This document shows, one piece after another, positions 37,911 to 47,208 of a stretch of DNA of 64,000 bases. Origin of the DNA: CAVTLG01 sp963735495. GTDB lineage: Bacteria > Chloroflexota > Ktedonobacteria > Ktedonobacterales > Ktedonobacteraceae. A model generated the notes under the pieces. That model was not told the origin of the DNA, made no database searches, and worked only from the letters and a program-made list of their open reading frames with translations. A program made the translations under genes and the position numbers. How positions within the stretch are numbered: the first letter of the stretch is position 1; the number at the start of each line of letters is the position of its first letter. Location: positions 186,001-250,000 of the forward strand of contig CAVTLG010000002.1 of the NCBI GenBank assembly GCA_963735495.1. Reading direction: 5' to 3'.

Positions 37911-38549
37911 ATGCCGACTGTCTGGTTTATCCGACACGGCGAGAGTGAGGCGAATGCAGGATTGCCTACCACCGATCCTGTACAGGTGAAACTGACTGCC
38001 AGGGGACGTAAACAGGCGGACCGTGTGGCCGGGTCGTTCCACAGGCCACCATCTTTGATCGTGACATCATCGTATGAGCGCGCAAAAGAGACGGCAGAAC
38101 CAACACGCAGACGCTTCCCACATGTATGTTATGAAGAGTGGGAGACGCTGCGTGAATTTACCTATCTCGCGCTGACTAAAAAGCAACAGACCACGAAACA
38201 AGACCGTCAACCACGCGTTGATGCCTATTGGGAACGCCTTGATCCTTACTATACTGACGGCGCAGATGTGGAGTCTTTTCGCCAATTTATAGGACGTGTG
38301 CACGGCGCGCTGGAATCCCTCAAGCATTGTCATACCGACTTCATTGCGGTATTCAGCCACGAGCAATTTATCATGGCAGCTTGCTGGCTACTTATGACCC
38401 AACCTGAACAGCTTAATGCGCTGCATATGCAGCATTTCAGATATTTGTTGCGCGATCACCCATTACCAAATGGCGCAATTATGCAAGTGGAATTTCGGGA
38501 GAATGAAAAGACGCCATATATCAGCATGCTGGATGATTATGTGTACTAG
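37911..38549 (+). CDS. histidine phosphatase family protein
   Basis: A 212-aa member of the phosphoglycerate mutase-like branch. The catalytic motif FIRHGESEAN lies at the N-terminus, with a second Arg in TSSYERAKETAEP, and a late His in VFSHEQFI. The start was set at the ATG behind GGAGAGG (MPTVWFIRHGE) instead of at an upstream ATG, which places the RHG motif at the usual distance. Substrate unknown. Confidence 0.85.
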   Translation: MPTVWFIRHGESEANAGLPTTDPVQVKLTARGRKQADRVAGSFHRPPSLIVTSSYERAKETAEPTRRRFPHVCYEEWETLREFTYLALTKKQQTTKQDRQPRVDAYWERLDPYYTDGADVESFRQFIGRVHGALESLKHCHTDFIAVFSHEQFIMAACWLLMTQPEQLNALHMQHFRYLLRDHPLPNGAIMQVEFRENEKTPYISMLDDYVY

Positions 38550-38810
38550 CTGATCTTGCCTTGCTCTAACGCACATATTTTCAATGCTTTATTTTTCTCC
38601 TTCCCAAATTGAGGTGAGAGCATTGGTCGTATCTGTTCCACTAATGAGATCGTTGCTGCTAGCAGTACAACCTGATTCGCCTGGCTCCAAAGAGTGTATC
38701 TGTACCCTGTATCCGCTACGTGAGTGGTATCAAGGTACACTGAAAAGGTACATACGTAGTTGTACGTTGAGTAGTTATGACCGTACAAGTGTTTAACAGA
38801 GAGAAAAGCT

Positions 38811-39206
38811 ATGACACAAATTCCTGAAAACTTTCGCGATCTTCTAGGCGCTAAGGCTCTTGCGCATATTGCAACCATTGGACCAGAAGGAGAACCACAA
38901 AGCAACCCGGTGTGGTTCGGTTGGGATGGCACGCATGTTCTCTTCAGTCAGACGAAGACACGCCAGAAATATCGCAATGTTCAGCGTGATCCTCGTATTG
39001 CGCTATCCATCACTGACCCGCAAAATCCTTATCGCTATCTTGAGATACGTGGCAGAGTTGCGCGCATCGAGGATGACCAGGATCTGAGCTTCATTAACTC
39101 AATGGCCAAGAAGTATCTGGGCAAGGACAAATATCCCTGGCATCAACCTGGCGATGAGCGCGTGGTCATCCACGTCCAGCCTGAACGCACCACCCATCAA
39201 GGGTAA
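38811..39206 (+). CDS. PPOX-class F420-dependent protein
   Basis: A 131-aa split-barrel flavin/F420-binding protein. Typical features are LLGAKALAHIATIGPEGEPQSNPVWF at the start (quoted in part: HIATIGPEGEPQSNPVWF), SQTKTRQKYRNVQRDPRIALS and the ending QPERTTHQG. It resembles F420H2-dependent reductases of actinobacteria and Chloroflexota; FMN is an alternative cofactor. Single gene, convergent with the HAMP gene. Confidence 0.85.
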   Translation: MTQIPENFRDLLGAKALAHIATIGPEGEPQSNPVWFGWDGTHVLFSQTKTRQKYRNVQRDPRIALSITDPQNPYRYLEIRGRVARIEDDQDLSFINSMAKKYLGKDKYPWHQPGDERVVIHVQPERTTHQG

Positions 39207-39263
39207 ACGCGTCGAACCGGTTTGTCAATTGCTCAATCATACACAATGTGATTGGGCATTTAT

Positions 39264-40046
39264 TCAGGATGTCTTTTGTGTCTGCTCCCGCGTGGCAATG
39301 TTCCGATTGTACTCCAGCAGTATTGGATCAAGCGCGGTACCTGTCGCTGGCAATGGCTCAGGCACTTCACCTGCGCGCCTCGTGCGCTGCAAATGGCGGG
39401 TCACTTGATTGATGGCATTACTTATTTGATCAAACTGTATGACTTTATCATTGAGTGCTTTTATTCTATTTAAAAGATTATTGAGCGGTACTGCGACCTG
39501 CCATAGGACGTTATCTGCATTGAGTGGTACTCGCGCGTTCAAATCTCCATTCGCGACACGCGCGTGTATCTGCGCAATGGCTTCTATACCCTCTTCCAGT
39601 TGCTCTTGCTCATTTGCACGATCCAGCGCTTGCTTCATGAGTTCTTGCCGCAAGTCTGCGATCTCCTCGGCTCTATCGGCTCTGCGAATGGTCTGCAGCA
39701 GATTGCGCATAATCACATACACGACCACCGCAACCACAATTTGAATGCATATCGGCAGTATTAAGAAAAGGATGGTGGCACCCTGTTTTATCATCTGAGT
39801 ATAGGCCGCTGTGTGCGGTTGAAATGTGGCAATGCATGCCACATCTATACAAGCGAGCGCACCTGTAATCAGCGCAGCTACTGGAGGCAGCAAGGCGCCA
39901 GCGATGATAATTGCAATGACCAGCGCGTCATATAATGGTATTAAGGATGGGTCGAGCGGACTGGTGACAAGAGGGCTAGTCACCAGAAAAAAACAATACA
40001 CAACAATACAGGTGGCCGATAACACCTGGCGACCAGCTCGAACCAA
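39264..40046 (-). CDS. HAMP-domain membrane protein, main part (frameshifted)
   Basis: The main part has three hydrophobic segments, then a HAMP-like linker and coiled coil (RADRAEEIADLRQELMKQALD), then the pattern ARVANGDLNARVPL that is typical of HAMP/sensor proteins. No kinase or methyl-accepting domain follows; it ends with a short polar tail. The apparent TTG start is an artefact: the upstream membrane segments are in another frame (39976-40284), joined by a +1 shift at GCTCGAAC (40036-40043 on the plus strand). Repaired, the protein would be about 340 aa. Confidence 0.75.
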   Translation of the reverse strand: MVRAGRQVLSATCIVVYCFFLVTSPLVTSPLDPSLIPLYDALVIAIIIAGALLPPVAALITGALACIDVACIATFQPHTAAYTQMIKQGATILFLILPICIQIVVAVVVYVIMRNLLQTIRRADRAEEIADLRQELMKQALDRANEQEQLEEGIEAIAQIHARVANGDLNARVPLNADNVLWQVAVPLNNLLNRIKALNDKVIQFDQISNAINQVTRHLQRTRRAGEVPEPLPATGTALDPILLEYNRNIATREQTQKTS

Positions 40047-40284
40047 ATATCCACGAGATACTCAGGAGACAGAGCATACTGATGGCAATTGGCGATGCTG
40101 CAGGTTTCTGTGGAAAGTCAAAGATCACCACTGGCACGAATGGTACAAATGCTACAATCAAAAGCAGTAAAAAGCCACTTGTTAGCTTTGCATAGCGTGT
40201 GTGTTCTCTTTGCTCTGGCGTTGTGTCTGGCCCCTTTTGAGGTGGTAACGAGATACGATACCACCATGTAAGTAGAAGTGTCAT
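39976..40284 (-). CDS. HAMP-domain membrane protein, N-terminal part (frameshifted)
   Basis: The N-terminal part provides a cytoplasmic stretch (PPQKGPDTTPEQREHTRYA) and two transmembrane helices (KLTSGFLLLLIVAFVPFVPV and SPIAISMLCLLSISWIFG). Downstream of about 40042 this frame is no longer meaningful; the true continuation is RAGRQVLSATCIVVY in the neighbouring frame. The start is preceded by AAAGGCGG. It lies 44 bp downstream of the 192-aa gene, in the same operon. Confidence 0.75.
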   Translation of the reverse strand: MTLLLTWWYRISLPPQKGPDTTPEQREHTRYAKLTSGFLLLLIVAFVPFVPVVIFDFPQKPAASPIAISMLCLLSISWIFGSSWSPGVIGHLYCCVLFFSGD

Positions 40285-40328
40285 CCTGGCTTTCCGCCTT
40301 TCATAATTATTAAATACAGCAAGGAGTT

Positions 40329-40907
40329 CTACGGCTTATCACGTTTGCGCACGCGGATAATTTCACCCTGGATGAGTATAGCAAGAGCACGCTCCACAGC
40401 ATCTGCCGGAAGCGCCAGTTGTGCCTTGATCTCTGTAACACTTCTCGATCCGTCTATCTGCACCAAAACCATCTGTACCAGCATGCGGTCTTTTCGCTGC
40501 AAGGCATTGAACTGTGTCGTACTCACCGGGGCAACATGATAAGGAACCAATAACTCTTCATTAGATGGAGGAGCGAAAGATGGGGATGTCCCCGTCTGCA
40601 TTCCTGTTTGGCGTGGAGAAAACTCTTGTGGTTGAGGCGAAAGAGGTTTTTTCGGAGCGACATTGAAGGTCACATCCCAATTTTCCAGTGTGTAGAGTAC
40701 CGGTAGGAGATTACGGGCGTCAAACAACTGCCCACTGTTTCCAGTCAGCATACAACGCGTAATCTGCCCGCGTTCAATGTATACGGAGCATAGGAATGGC
40801 TCTTTCAAATTCGCCACCCCTTTCGGAATCTCCCGTTTTAGTACACCCGATTGTCCTTCGAAGGTCTCAATTAAGGTTTTCAAATCGAGGTGATAAATCT
40901 TCCCCAT
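40329..40907 (-). CDS. hypothetical protein, DUF4388-like, operon partner of the HAMP protein
   Basis: A 192-aa soluble protein. The first 90 residues resemble the beta-rich DUF4388/PATAN-type domain (MGKIYHLDLKTLIETFEGQ, ending with a phrase about content of the input: FLCSVYIERGQITRCML). A Pro/Gln/Ser linker follows, then a helical end (about 130-190, DRMLVQMVLVQIDGSRSVTEIKAQL) that reads as a winged helix. It shares an operon with the HAMP gene and may work with it in signalling. I cannot name its function. Confidence 0.65.
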   Translation of the reverse strand: MGKIYHLDLKTLIETFEGQSGVLKREIPKGVANLKEPFLCSVYIERGQITRCMLTGNSGQLFDARNLLPVLYTLENWDVTFNVAPKKPLSPQPQEFSPRQTGMQTGTSPSFAPPSNEELLVPYHVAPVSTTQFNALQRKDRMLVQMVLVQIDGSRSVTEIKAQLALPADAVERALAILIQGEIIRVRKRDKP

Positions 40908-41096
40908 CTTACTCCATAAACAGATAATAACAAATACTGCTTTATCATACCATGCTATACATGAAAATGTGTAAAGAAAAGATAAAAATCTTCTCTCCTT
41001 TTAACACATATTTCTTAGTAAGCAGTATATACATGAGCTATAGGCAATCAATTGAAATACCCATAAACTGAGCAGTACTTGATTATGTTTGGCTGT

Positions 41097-42731
41097 CTAT
41101 GGATGTGAGCGCGGTGCGACGAGTGGGTAGAGTCCTGGCAGGCTAACAGGCAGATGTCCCTGCGCAGGCAATTCACCAAAGAGCACGCGTACCGCTGTTG
41201 TCAGGGCCGGTTGTGTATATTCATACGTCACCATGTACGTGCCGAGTTGGGGAAATGCTAACAGATCGTACGGATTAAGTACCGCAAGGCCGATAACCGC
41301 CCGTTTTATCTGTAATAGCTTTTTCATTATCTCCTGCTGGTGAACGTCCATATGTGCATTCACCGTCATTACAATAATCAGGTCAGACTCACTTGCCAGT
41401 CGTTGTATCTCTGCGTCTTCGCTAGCCGTTGCATAAGTAGCAAGTGTTAGCGTCTTTATATGCTGATGACGCTGCCGCAACTGCGCGACAAAAAGGTCAT
41501 CAGGGCGTACCTTGTCGGTATCCATCGCCATTGTATAGGTACTCGTTTGCGAGAGCAGTACCAGGATCTGCTGCTCTGGTTCCAGATGGAGTGGTATCAG
41601 GCCATCATCATTTCTGACCAGGGTCGTCGAAAGCTCGTATGCCTGCACCTGGAGCTGTTGGTGGGCCGCGCAACCAACCCACGCCATTGCATCAGCAGGC
41701 TCATCCCATGAGAGCATACGCGCCTTTAGTTGCAGCACGCGCTCGGCGGCCTGCCTTACCTGTTCTGCCGTGACCGTACCAGATGCCAGGGCCGCGCGTA
41801 TGGCCTTAATACTGTCTACTTGCAGAGCATACTGATGGGAGACGAGGATCAAATCATTGCCAGCCTGTAGCGCCATGACCGCTCCTTGCGCGGTACCAAT
41901 CATCTGAGCAACAGCGTTCATTTCCAGACAATCGGACATCACCACACCATCGTAGCCGAGTTTCTCGCGCAATAAGCCCTGTATGATCTCTGGTGACACG
42001 GTAGCTGGCAATGTGCTCTGCGACATAAGAGCTGGCAGGTAGAGATGTGCGATCATAACGCTGTCAGCTCCGGCCTCAATACCACGCAGAAAAGGGATAA
42101 ATTCAATCTTTTCTAGTCGTTCCAGCGTATAGGGAATGGTCGGCAGTGCCAGGTGTGAGTCTACGGCGGTATCGCCATGACCGGGGAAATGTTTGAGATT
42201 CGTGATTACGCCTGCTGCTCGATAGCCTTTCACCATTGCAGCGGTGAGGCGTGCAACTTGCTGTGGATCTTCGCCGAAGGAGCGCACGCCGATCACGGGA
42301 TTGGCTGGATTATTATTCACGTCTGCCACTGGTGCCAGGTTCATATTGATGCCCAGCGCTTTGAGTTCACGTCCGCTTGCCAGAGCAATGGCATAAGCCA
42401 TATCTTCCGACCCGATGGCCCCCATGGTCATGTTGCCAGGAAACAGTGTCGCATCTTCGCCCAGGCGTCGAACCATACCATTTTCCTGATCAGTACAGAT
42501 CAATAGTGGCAAAGGTTGTCCAGCCTCTTTCGCGACTGCTTGCAAGCTGCGTGTTAGTTCGCGTACCTGCTGGGCATTTTGAATATTGCGCGAAAAGAAA
42601 ATAATATTTCCTACGTGATAGTGCTGAATCAGCTCAACGATCTCTTCTGGGACGCTCGTTTCCTGGAAGCCTACGACGAGTAACTGACCAATTTGCTCCT
42701 CTAAAGTCATATCCGTGGTATAGCGCAGCAT
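41097..42731 (-). CDS. nagZ: beta-N-acetylhexosaminidase, GH3 family (NagZ-like)
   Basis: Glycoside hydrolase that removes GlcNAc from muropeptides or chito-oligosaccharides. The 544-aa protein has the GH3 N-terminal barrel with the NagZ signature KHFPGHGDTAVDSH (near residue 178, carrying the catalytic His-Asp dyad) and VVMSDCLEM with the nucleophile Asp (near 252). A C-terminal alpha/beta domain (about 350-540) makes it longer than E. coli NagZ (about 340 aa) and more like the B. subtilis enzyme. No signal peptide is visible, so it is probably cytoplasmic. Last gene of the gntR-murQ-kinase-nagZ operon, 24 bp after the kinase gene. Confidence 0.92.
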   Translation of the reverse strand: MLRYTTDMTLEEQIGQLLVVGFQETSVPEEIVELIQHYHVGNIIFFSRNIQNAQQVRELTRSLQAVAKEAGQPLPLLICTDQENGMVRRLGEDATLFPGNMTMGAIGSEDMAYAIALASGRELKALGINMNLAPVADVNNNPANPVIGVRSFGEDPQQVARLTAAMVKGYRAAGVITNLKHFPGHGDTAVDSHLALPTIPYTLERLEKIEFIPFLRGIEAGADSVMIAHLYLPALMSQSTLPATVSPEIIQGLLREKLGYDGVVMSDCLEMNAVAQMIGTAQGAVMALQAGNDLILVSHQYALQVDSIKAIRAALASGTVTAEQVRQAAERVLQLKARMLSWDEPADAMAWVGCAAHQQLQVQAYELSTTLVRNDDGLIPLHLEPEQQILVLLSQTSTYTMAMDTDKVRPDDLFVAQLRQRHQHIKTLTLATYATASEDAEIQRLASESDLIIVMTVNAHMDVHQQEIMKKLLQIKRAVIGLAVLNPYDLLAFPQLGTYMVTYEYTQPALTTAVRVLFGELPAQGHLPVSLPGLYPLVAPRSHP

Positions 42732-42755
42732 CGTGTCTGCCCCTTTCAGTAAACG

Positions 42756-43697
42756 TCATAACGTAATCACTGTGCGTGCGGCATCCAGTGCTGGTTCTTC
42801 GCTATGAGCAATTTGTCCAAGCACCTGGTGCTGGCGGATCATATCCAGTACCAATGAGCGAAAGTCGTGCTCATGCAATAGCAAGCCCCCACCCAGTGCC
42901 AGTGGGAGTGGCTGTTGCCTGAAATCAAGTTTCTCGCTCACCGTTTTCACTGCCAGAGCCAGTTCATCCGCGGCCCCTTGTACGATGGCATGTGCGACTA
43001 CATCACCCTGCCGGGCAGCTTGAAAGACGCAGGTCGAGAGCTGAGCGATCCCAGCTTTATCGTGATCGGCGTAGACGCGTCCGATGATATCATCAGCTCG
43101 CTGTAAGTTCCAATGCTGCATAATACTAGCCAATAGCAACGTCTGTTGGCCGCGTCCATCGGCAGCACGTACGGCGGCTTGTAATCCCTGACGTCCGATA
43201 TCGTAGCCACTACCCTCATCTCCGATGAGATATCCCCACCCACCTGTACGCAGCGTCGTCCCGTGCGCATTCCGTCCCAGCGCGATTGAGCCGGTGCCAG
43301 CGATTAGTGCAACGCCAACGGCATTATCGACTGCGCTCAGAGCGAGATCGGCATCATTCGTCAGGTGCACAAACTCGGCCAGTGAGCAAAGGCGAGGAAA
43401 AAGCGCCTCATAATCAGCGGGACGATCAAGACCAGCCAGGCCCAGCCATGCTTTGCGCACCGGCAGATGACCATGAGCTGCGGATAGCGCCAGTTGTACA
43501 GCAGCAGAGATATTTTGCACGGCCACTTCAAGTCCCACGGCTTCATAATTAGCGCCGCCAGCCAGTCCGCGTCCCCGTTCCTGTCCCTGCGCATCAACGA
43601 TTACCGCCAGCGTTTTGCTGCCACCGCCATCAACTCCCAGATAAAGGGGAGACGCTATGTGTTCCTGGTTGTATTGGGCACTTTGAGCAATAGACAT
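42756..43697 (-). CDS. BadF/BadG-type N-acetylglucosamine/N-acetylmuramic acid kinase
   Basis: A 313-aa ASKHA-fold sugar kinase. Phosphate motif 1 is GVDGGGSKT (near residue 22), with a central GVALIAGTGSIALG and GDEGSGYDIG. This is the pattern of GlcNAc kinases and MurNAc kinases (MurK). The start overlaps the murQ stop (TAATG), so it is translationally coupled to MurQ, and its product (MurNAc-6-P or GlcNAc-6-P) is what MurQ or NagA uses. Which sugar is preferred cannot be settled from sequence. Confidence 0.88.
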   Translation of the reverse strand: MSIAQSAQYNQEHIASPLYLGVDGGGSKTLAVIVDAQGQERGRGLAGGANYEAVGLEVAVQNISAAVQLALSAAHGHLPVRKAWLGLAGLDRPADYEALFPRLCSLAEFVHLTNDADLALSAVDNAVGVALIAGTGSIALGRNAHGTTLRTGGWGYLIGDEGSGYDIGRQGLQAAVRAADGRGQQTLLLASIMQHWNLQRADDIIGRVYADHDKAGIAQLSTCVFQAARQGDVVAHAIVQGAADELALAVKTVSEKLDFRQQPLPLALGGGLLLHEHDFRSLVLDMIRQHQVLGQIAHSEEPALDAARTVITL

Positions 43698-44632
43698 TAC
43701 TGAATCGCTTCCAATGTTATACGCAGTACACCGTTATGTGCGGCAAGTTGCATCCTTGCCTCACGCGGTGTCACGTGGGTCCGTCCTACAACAATAGCCG
43801 TCTTTGTCTCGTTGTCACAGACCTGTAACAATCTTTCTGCACTTTCCTTATCCAGGCCAGTAGCCAGTTGAACAATTTTTAGGGCGCGCAGATGTAACTT
43901 CTCATTTGTGGCCTGTACATCTACCATCAGATTGCCAAAGGTTTTGCCCAGGAGCACCATCGCGCCTGTGCTCAACATGTTCAAGACCATTTTTTGCGCC
44001 GTTCCCGCCTTCAGGCGCGTTGAGCCTGTGATTACCTCTGGTCCCACGACTGGCGCAATCATAATGGCAACCTCTTCGGCGAGGAGTGTTTGTTTGTTGC
44101 AGGCGACGCCAATGGTCAGTGCTTTTTGGGTCCTGGCGTAGGTCACAGCACCCAACGCATATGGCGTGCGTCCGCTAGCAGCCAATGCCACGAGCGCATC
44201 TTTTTCGGTGATCTTGAGCTGCGCGGCATCACTGCTTCCGGCTGCGAAGCTATCCTCGACCTCCTCACTGGCATGTGCGACTGCTTCTTGTCCGCCTGCC
44301 AGGCAGCCTATAACCACGTCCGGCGCCAGATTAAACGTGGGTGGACATTCCGAGGCATCCAGTACCCCTAACCGACCGGAGGTCCCGGCTCCCATATAGA
44401 TTAAGCGCCCGCCATTGCGCAACCTGCCAGCAATCTCCTCGATGGCCCTGGCGATCTGCGGCAATTCCTTTTCAACAGCTCCGGCTACTTTTGCATCTTC
44501 CGCATTCATCACGCGTGCAATCTCCAAAGGACTCATGCGGTCGATTTCGGTCGTCGCTGGGTTGACCTTTTCGGTTTCTAATACGCCAATGGCCGGTTCA
44601 TTGTTTGTGTTCGCGGGTAGTTCGGCTGACAT
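43697..44632 (-). CDS. murQ: N-acetylmuramic acid 6-phosphate etherase MurQ
   Basis: Cleaves the lactyl ether of MurNAc-6-P to GlcNAc-6-P and D-lactate. The 311-aa protein has an SIS fold with the family motif YMGAGTSGRLGVLDASECPPT (near 76; quoted in part as GAGTSGRLGVLDASECPPT) and the second site GCLAGGQEA with VEDSFAAG. The length is normal. It is the key enzyme showing that this cluster recycles peptidoglycan rather than only chitin. Confidence 0.95.
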   Translation of the reverse strand: MSAELPANTNNEPAIGVLETEKVNPATTEIDRMSPLEIARVMNAEDAKVAGAVEKELPQIARAIEEIAGRLRNGGRLIYMGAGTSGRLGVLDASECPPTFNLAPDVVIGCLAGGQEAVAHASEEVEDSFAAGSSDAAQLKITEKDALVALAASGRTPYALGAVTYARTQKALTIGVACNKQTLLAEEVAIMIAPVVGPEVITGSTRLKAGTAQKMVLNMLSTGAMVLLGKTFGNLMVDVQATNEKLHLRALKIVQLATGLDKESAERLLQVCDNETKTAIVVGRTHVTPREARMQLAAHNGVLRITLEAIQ

Positions 44633-44675
44633 ATCTGACTCCTACGGGATGCACTAGCGTTCTTTTTGTGCGGGA

Positions 44676-45422
44676 CTATGGCATGAGCTGCTCACGCCTC
44701 ATATTTGTATAGAATGTGTACTTACTGCCACAATAGACAGATTTTGCGTACTCAATAGGTTGATCGCGTTCGGTATAGGTGGTGCGGCGAATAAAGAGCG
44801 CGGGACCACCGATGGATACGTTGAGTAAGGACGCTTCTTCGTTTCCTATCAAACCGGCTTCCAACTCTTGTTCGGCTTCCATCAGTGGCTGACCATATTT
44901 TGTCTCAAGCAGCCGGTAGAGCGAATTTTGCCCCAGATCATCTTCTAATAGTCGCTCGCAGCCTATGAAATTGATATGGGACTTTTCAATGGCGAGCGGT
45001 TCGGCGTCCGCCAGGCGCAGACGTTGTACGCAAAAGATGAGTTGTCCCGGATTGATGCGCAGACGCTCTGCTACCACTTCATCGGCAGGGTCCATCGATG
45101 CTGAAAGCACCTTTGTGCCGGGACGCTGCCCGCGCGCTCGGATATCTTCGGTGAAGCCGGTTAGATGTATCAATTGCTGAGTGATCTTATGCCGACTTAC
45201 AAAGGTACCTTTGCCCTGCTCGCGGTAAAACAATCCCTCGTTGACCAGCTCTGTGATCGCTTGTCGCGCGGTCATACGACTGATACCATATTGTTCGCCT
45301 AATTCTCGTTCCGATGGAATGAGATCTCCCGGTTTCCACTCGCCGATGCGGATTTTCTCGCGCATTATCTCTTTCAGTTGATAATAGCGAGGCAATGGAC
45401 TCTTTCTAAAAACTGTGCTCAT
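44676..45422 (-). CDS. GntR-family regulator, HutC/NagR subfamily
   Basis: A 248-aa repressor with a winged HTH (about residues 12-75, including PSERELGEQYGISRMTARQAI) and a UTRA effector domain (about 95-240, ending YAKSVYCGSKYTF). The family binds GlcNAc-6-P or GlcN-6-P in NagR/DasR members; that effector is inferred here from the operon. It is the first gene of the minus operon, 43 bp before murQ, and faces nagA. Candidate operators are at 45585-45601, 49942-49965 and 50007-50030. Confidence 0.9.
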   Translation of the reverse strand: MSTVFRKSPLPRYYQLKEIMREKIRIGEWKPGDLIPSERELGEQYGISRMTARQAITELVNEGLFYREQGKGTFVSRHKITQQLIHLTGFTEDIRARGQRPGTKVLSASMDPADEVVAERLRINPGQLIFCVQRLRLADAEPLAIEKSHINFIGCERLLEDDLGQNSLYRLLETKYGQPLMEAEQELEAGLIGNEEASLLNVSIGGPALFIRRTTYTERDQPIEYAKSVYCGSKYTFYTNMRREQLMP

Positions 45423-45584
45423 ATCTTTTGGTTCCAGTCTCTTCTATAGCTATGTGCCGTGTACTACTGCTGACGACATGGGAAAGCTACCGTCTAGTAT
45501 ACACATTGCACATGCTATATTTCCAGACTGAGCCGTATTTTTCCCTCTCTTTGTTCTGCCACTAGTATTTCAGGTGGTATAATT

Positions 45585-45601
45585 GGTATATTGTATATAC
45601 C
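45585..45601. promoter_or_regulatory. candidate GntR/NagR operator between gntR and nagA
   Basis: A perfect 7-bp palindrome with a 3-bp centre, GGTATATTGTATATACC, flanked by a second GTGGTATA half-site at 45574-45581. The layout fits HutC-type operators. It lies in the 430-bp divergent region (45423-45852), which otherwise holds the 19-bp repeat at 45659-45677 and no gene. It could serve both the gntR operon and nagA. Confidence 0.6.
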
Positions 45602-45658
45602 ACTTTGTACTTGAATGATGACATATTTTTTGACATGCGTCAAGTAGGGAGTGGGTGA

Positions 45659-45677
45659 GGATCTTCATCCTTCTGGG
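45659..45677 (+). repeat. 19-bp repeat, inverted copy at 49863-49881
   Basis: GGATCTTCATCCTTCTGGG here is found in the opposite orientation at 49863-49881, upstream of the importer operators. One copy precedes nagA, the other the ABC operon. At the second site it borders the palindromic element at 48277-49852, so this is probably a fragment of the same repeat family. Confidence 0.6.
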
Positions 45678-45852
45678 ACGGAGAGCCGCAGGTGAATTGT
45701 TACATTAAGATGATGTGGGGGACGTTGGCAGAGGAGAACGCGCAGCGTTGCTTATACTATAGATGGGCTTGCCTGTTTGTAGTAGGAGCATGATGAGCTT
45801 CCCTGGCTATTTTAAGGCGTCTTATTGGTACGTTACAAAGGAGAGAAACTCA

Positions 45853-47046
45853 ATGCGGTTTACGTTACACGGCGCTCGTTTGGTCGATGCCACAATGGAT
45901 ATTGGCGACAAGGATATCACTATTGATGGTGCGCACATCCAGGCAATTGAACACACACAGAGTTCACAGGATCATGTCATCGATGCAACGGATACCATTG
46001 TTATGCCAGGGTTTATTGAGGTGCATACTCACGGAGGTGGCGGATTTAATCTGCATACAACTGATGCAGAAGAGATTCGATCTTACGCACGCTGGATACC
46101 GGCAACGGGTGTAACCTCCTTTCTTGTGGCTGTCGTTGGCATCCCTGACGCCATTCCTGAGGAGCAGTTGTGTGCTGCGGTCGAAGCCATCGATAGCTAT
46201 CAACTGGGCACCGCTGAGCCTTGCGCTGAACCTTTAGGCATCTTTCTTGAGGGACCTTATATTAGTGCCCGGCGGCGTGGTGCTCACCCAGTCGTCTGGT
46301 TACGTACACCTCTGGCAGCGGAGACTGAACGGGTGTTGGCGCTGACCAGGGGCCATCTGCGCCTGATTACGCTGGCTCCTGAGTTGCCTGGCGCGCCAGC
46401 TATGATTCGTCGCCTGGTTGAGGAGGGCATTACCGTCAGCCTGGGTCACACGGATGCTACGTATGAGCAGACCCTGGACGCGATCAAGCTGGGAGCAACA
46501 CATATGACGCATTGTTTCAATGCAATGCCACCTCTCTTGCATCGCGCTCCTGGCCCGCTGGCCGCGCTTGCACAATCGGAGCAGGTACGTGGCGAGCTGA
46601 TTGCTGATGGCGTGCATGTGCATCCGTCGGTGGCAGATATTCTGGTAAAGATGATAGGGCCACAGCGCACAGTCATCGTGACAGATGCGCTCGCAGGGGC
46701 AGGTATTCCCAATGCTACCTTTGAGTTCGCCGGTCAGTCCGCGCATGTGAGTTGCGGAGCTGCTCACCTGAGCGATGGGACGCTGACTGGAAGCGTTTTA
46801 ACGATGGATCAAGCCCTGCGCAATATGCTCACATTCACACATTGCTCATTGTCTGAGGTTGTAGCTATGCTGACGCTGAATCCCGCAGCAGCGGCAAAGG
46901 CCGCGGAGCACAAGGGCCGCTTACAGGCTGGCTACGATGCCGATCTTCTCATCTTTGATACCTCGCTCACGCTCCAGGCAACTATTTGCCGTGGGAATGT
47001 TACTTTTGCTACTGATCAGTGGCATGATCGCTTCCCACAGTGGTAA
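45853..47046 (+). CDS. nagA: N-acetylglucosamine-6-phosphate deacetylase
   Basis: Deacetylates GlcNAc-6-P to GlcN-6-P. The 397-aa amidohydrolase has the metal motif EVHTHGGGGFN (near residue 56), the conserved GHTDATYE and THCFNAMPPLLHR, and the catalytic Asp in IVTDALAGAG. The start was set at the ATG behind AAGGAGAG (MRFTLHGARL) rather than 30 codons upstream. Single transcription unit divergent from the gntR operon, ending at the hairpin shared with the convergent deaminase gene. Confidence 0.95.
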   Translation: MRFTLHGARLVDATMDIGDKDITIDGAHIQAIEHTQSSQDHVIDATDTIVMPGFIEVHTHGGGGFNLHTTDAEEIRSYARWIPATGVTSFLVAVVGIPDAIPEEQLCAAVEAIDSYQLGTAEPCAEPLGIFLEGPYISARRRGAHPVVWLRTPLAAETERVLALTRGHLRLITLAPELPGAPAMIRRLVEEGITVSLGHTDATYEQTLDAIKLGATHMTHCFNAMPPLLHRAPGPLAALAQSEQVRGELIADGVHVHPSVADILVKMIGPQRTVIVTDALAGAGIPNATFEFAGQSAHVSCGAAHLSDGTLTGSVLTMDQALRNMLTFTHCSLSEVVAMLTLNPAAAAKAAEHKGRLQAGYDADLLIFDTSLTLQATICRGNVTFATDQWHDRFPQW

Positions 47047-47100
47047 GTGTGCTCGTCCGCTCCGTCTCCGATTGGCTAACTGCGAAGCTGTAGGCACTTC

Positions 47101-47155
47101 TATTCTGACTGCCTGACCTCCGGTAGAAGCGACAGCTTCGTTGGCAGTCAGAATA
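47101..47155. terminator. bidirectional hairpin between nagA and the SIS gene
   Basis: TATTCTGACTGCC (47101-47113) and GGCAGTCAGAATA (47143-47155) form a 13-bp perfect stem. An overlapping GAAGCTGT/ACAGCTTC pair (47093-47100 with 47131-47138) could form an alternative fold. It lies between convergent genes. Confidence 0.65.
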
Positions 47156-47208
47156 AGATGTACGGCAGCGTCATCGCAAGACGAAATAGGCATGGGTGGG
47201 ATTTTGCC

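Noticed and set aside
39540..39560. GTTCAAATC resembling a tRNA T-loop
   Set aside because: It lies within the HAMP coding region and no acceptor stem or anticodon arm could be built around it.
42177..42506. Plus-strand frame opposite nagZ
   Set aside because: Shadow frame; the minus strand carries all catalytic motifs of the GH3 enzyme.
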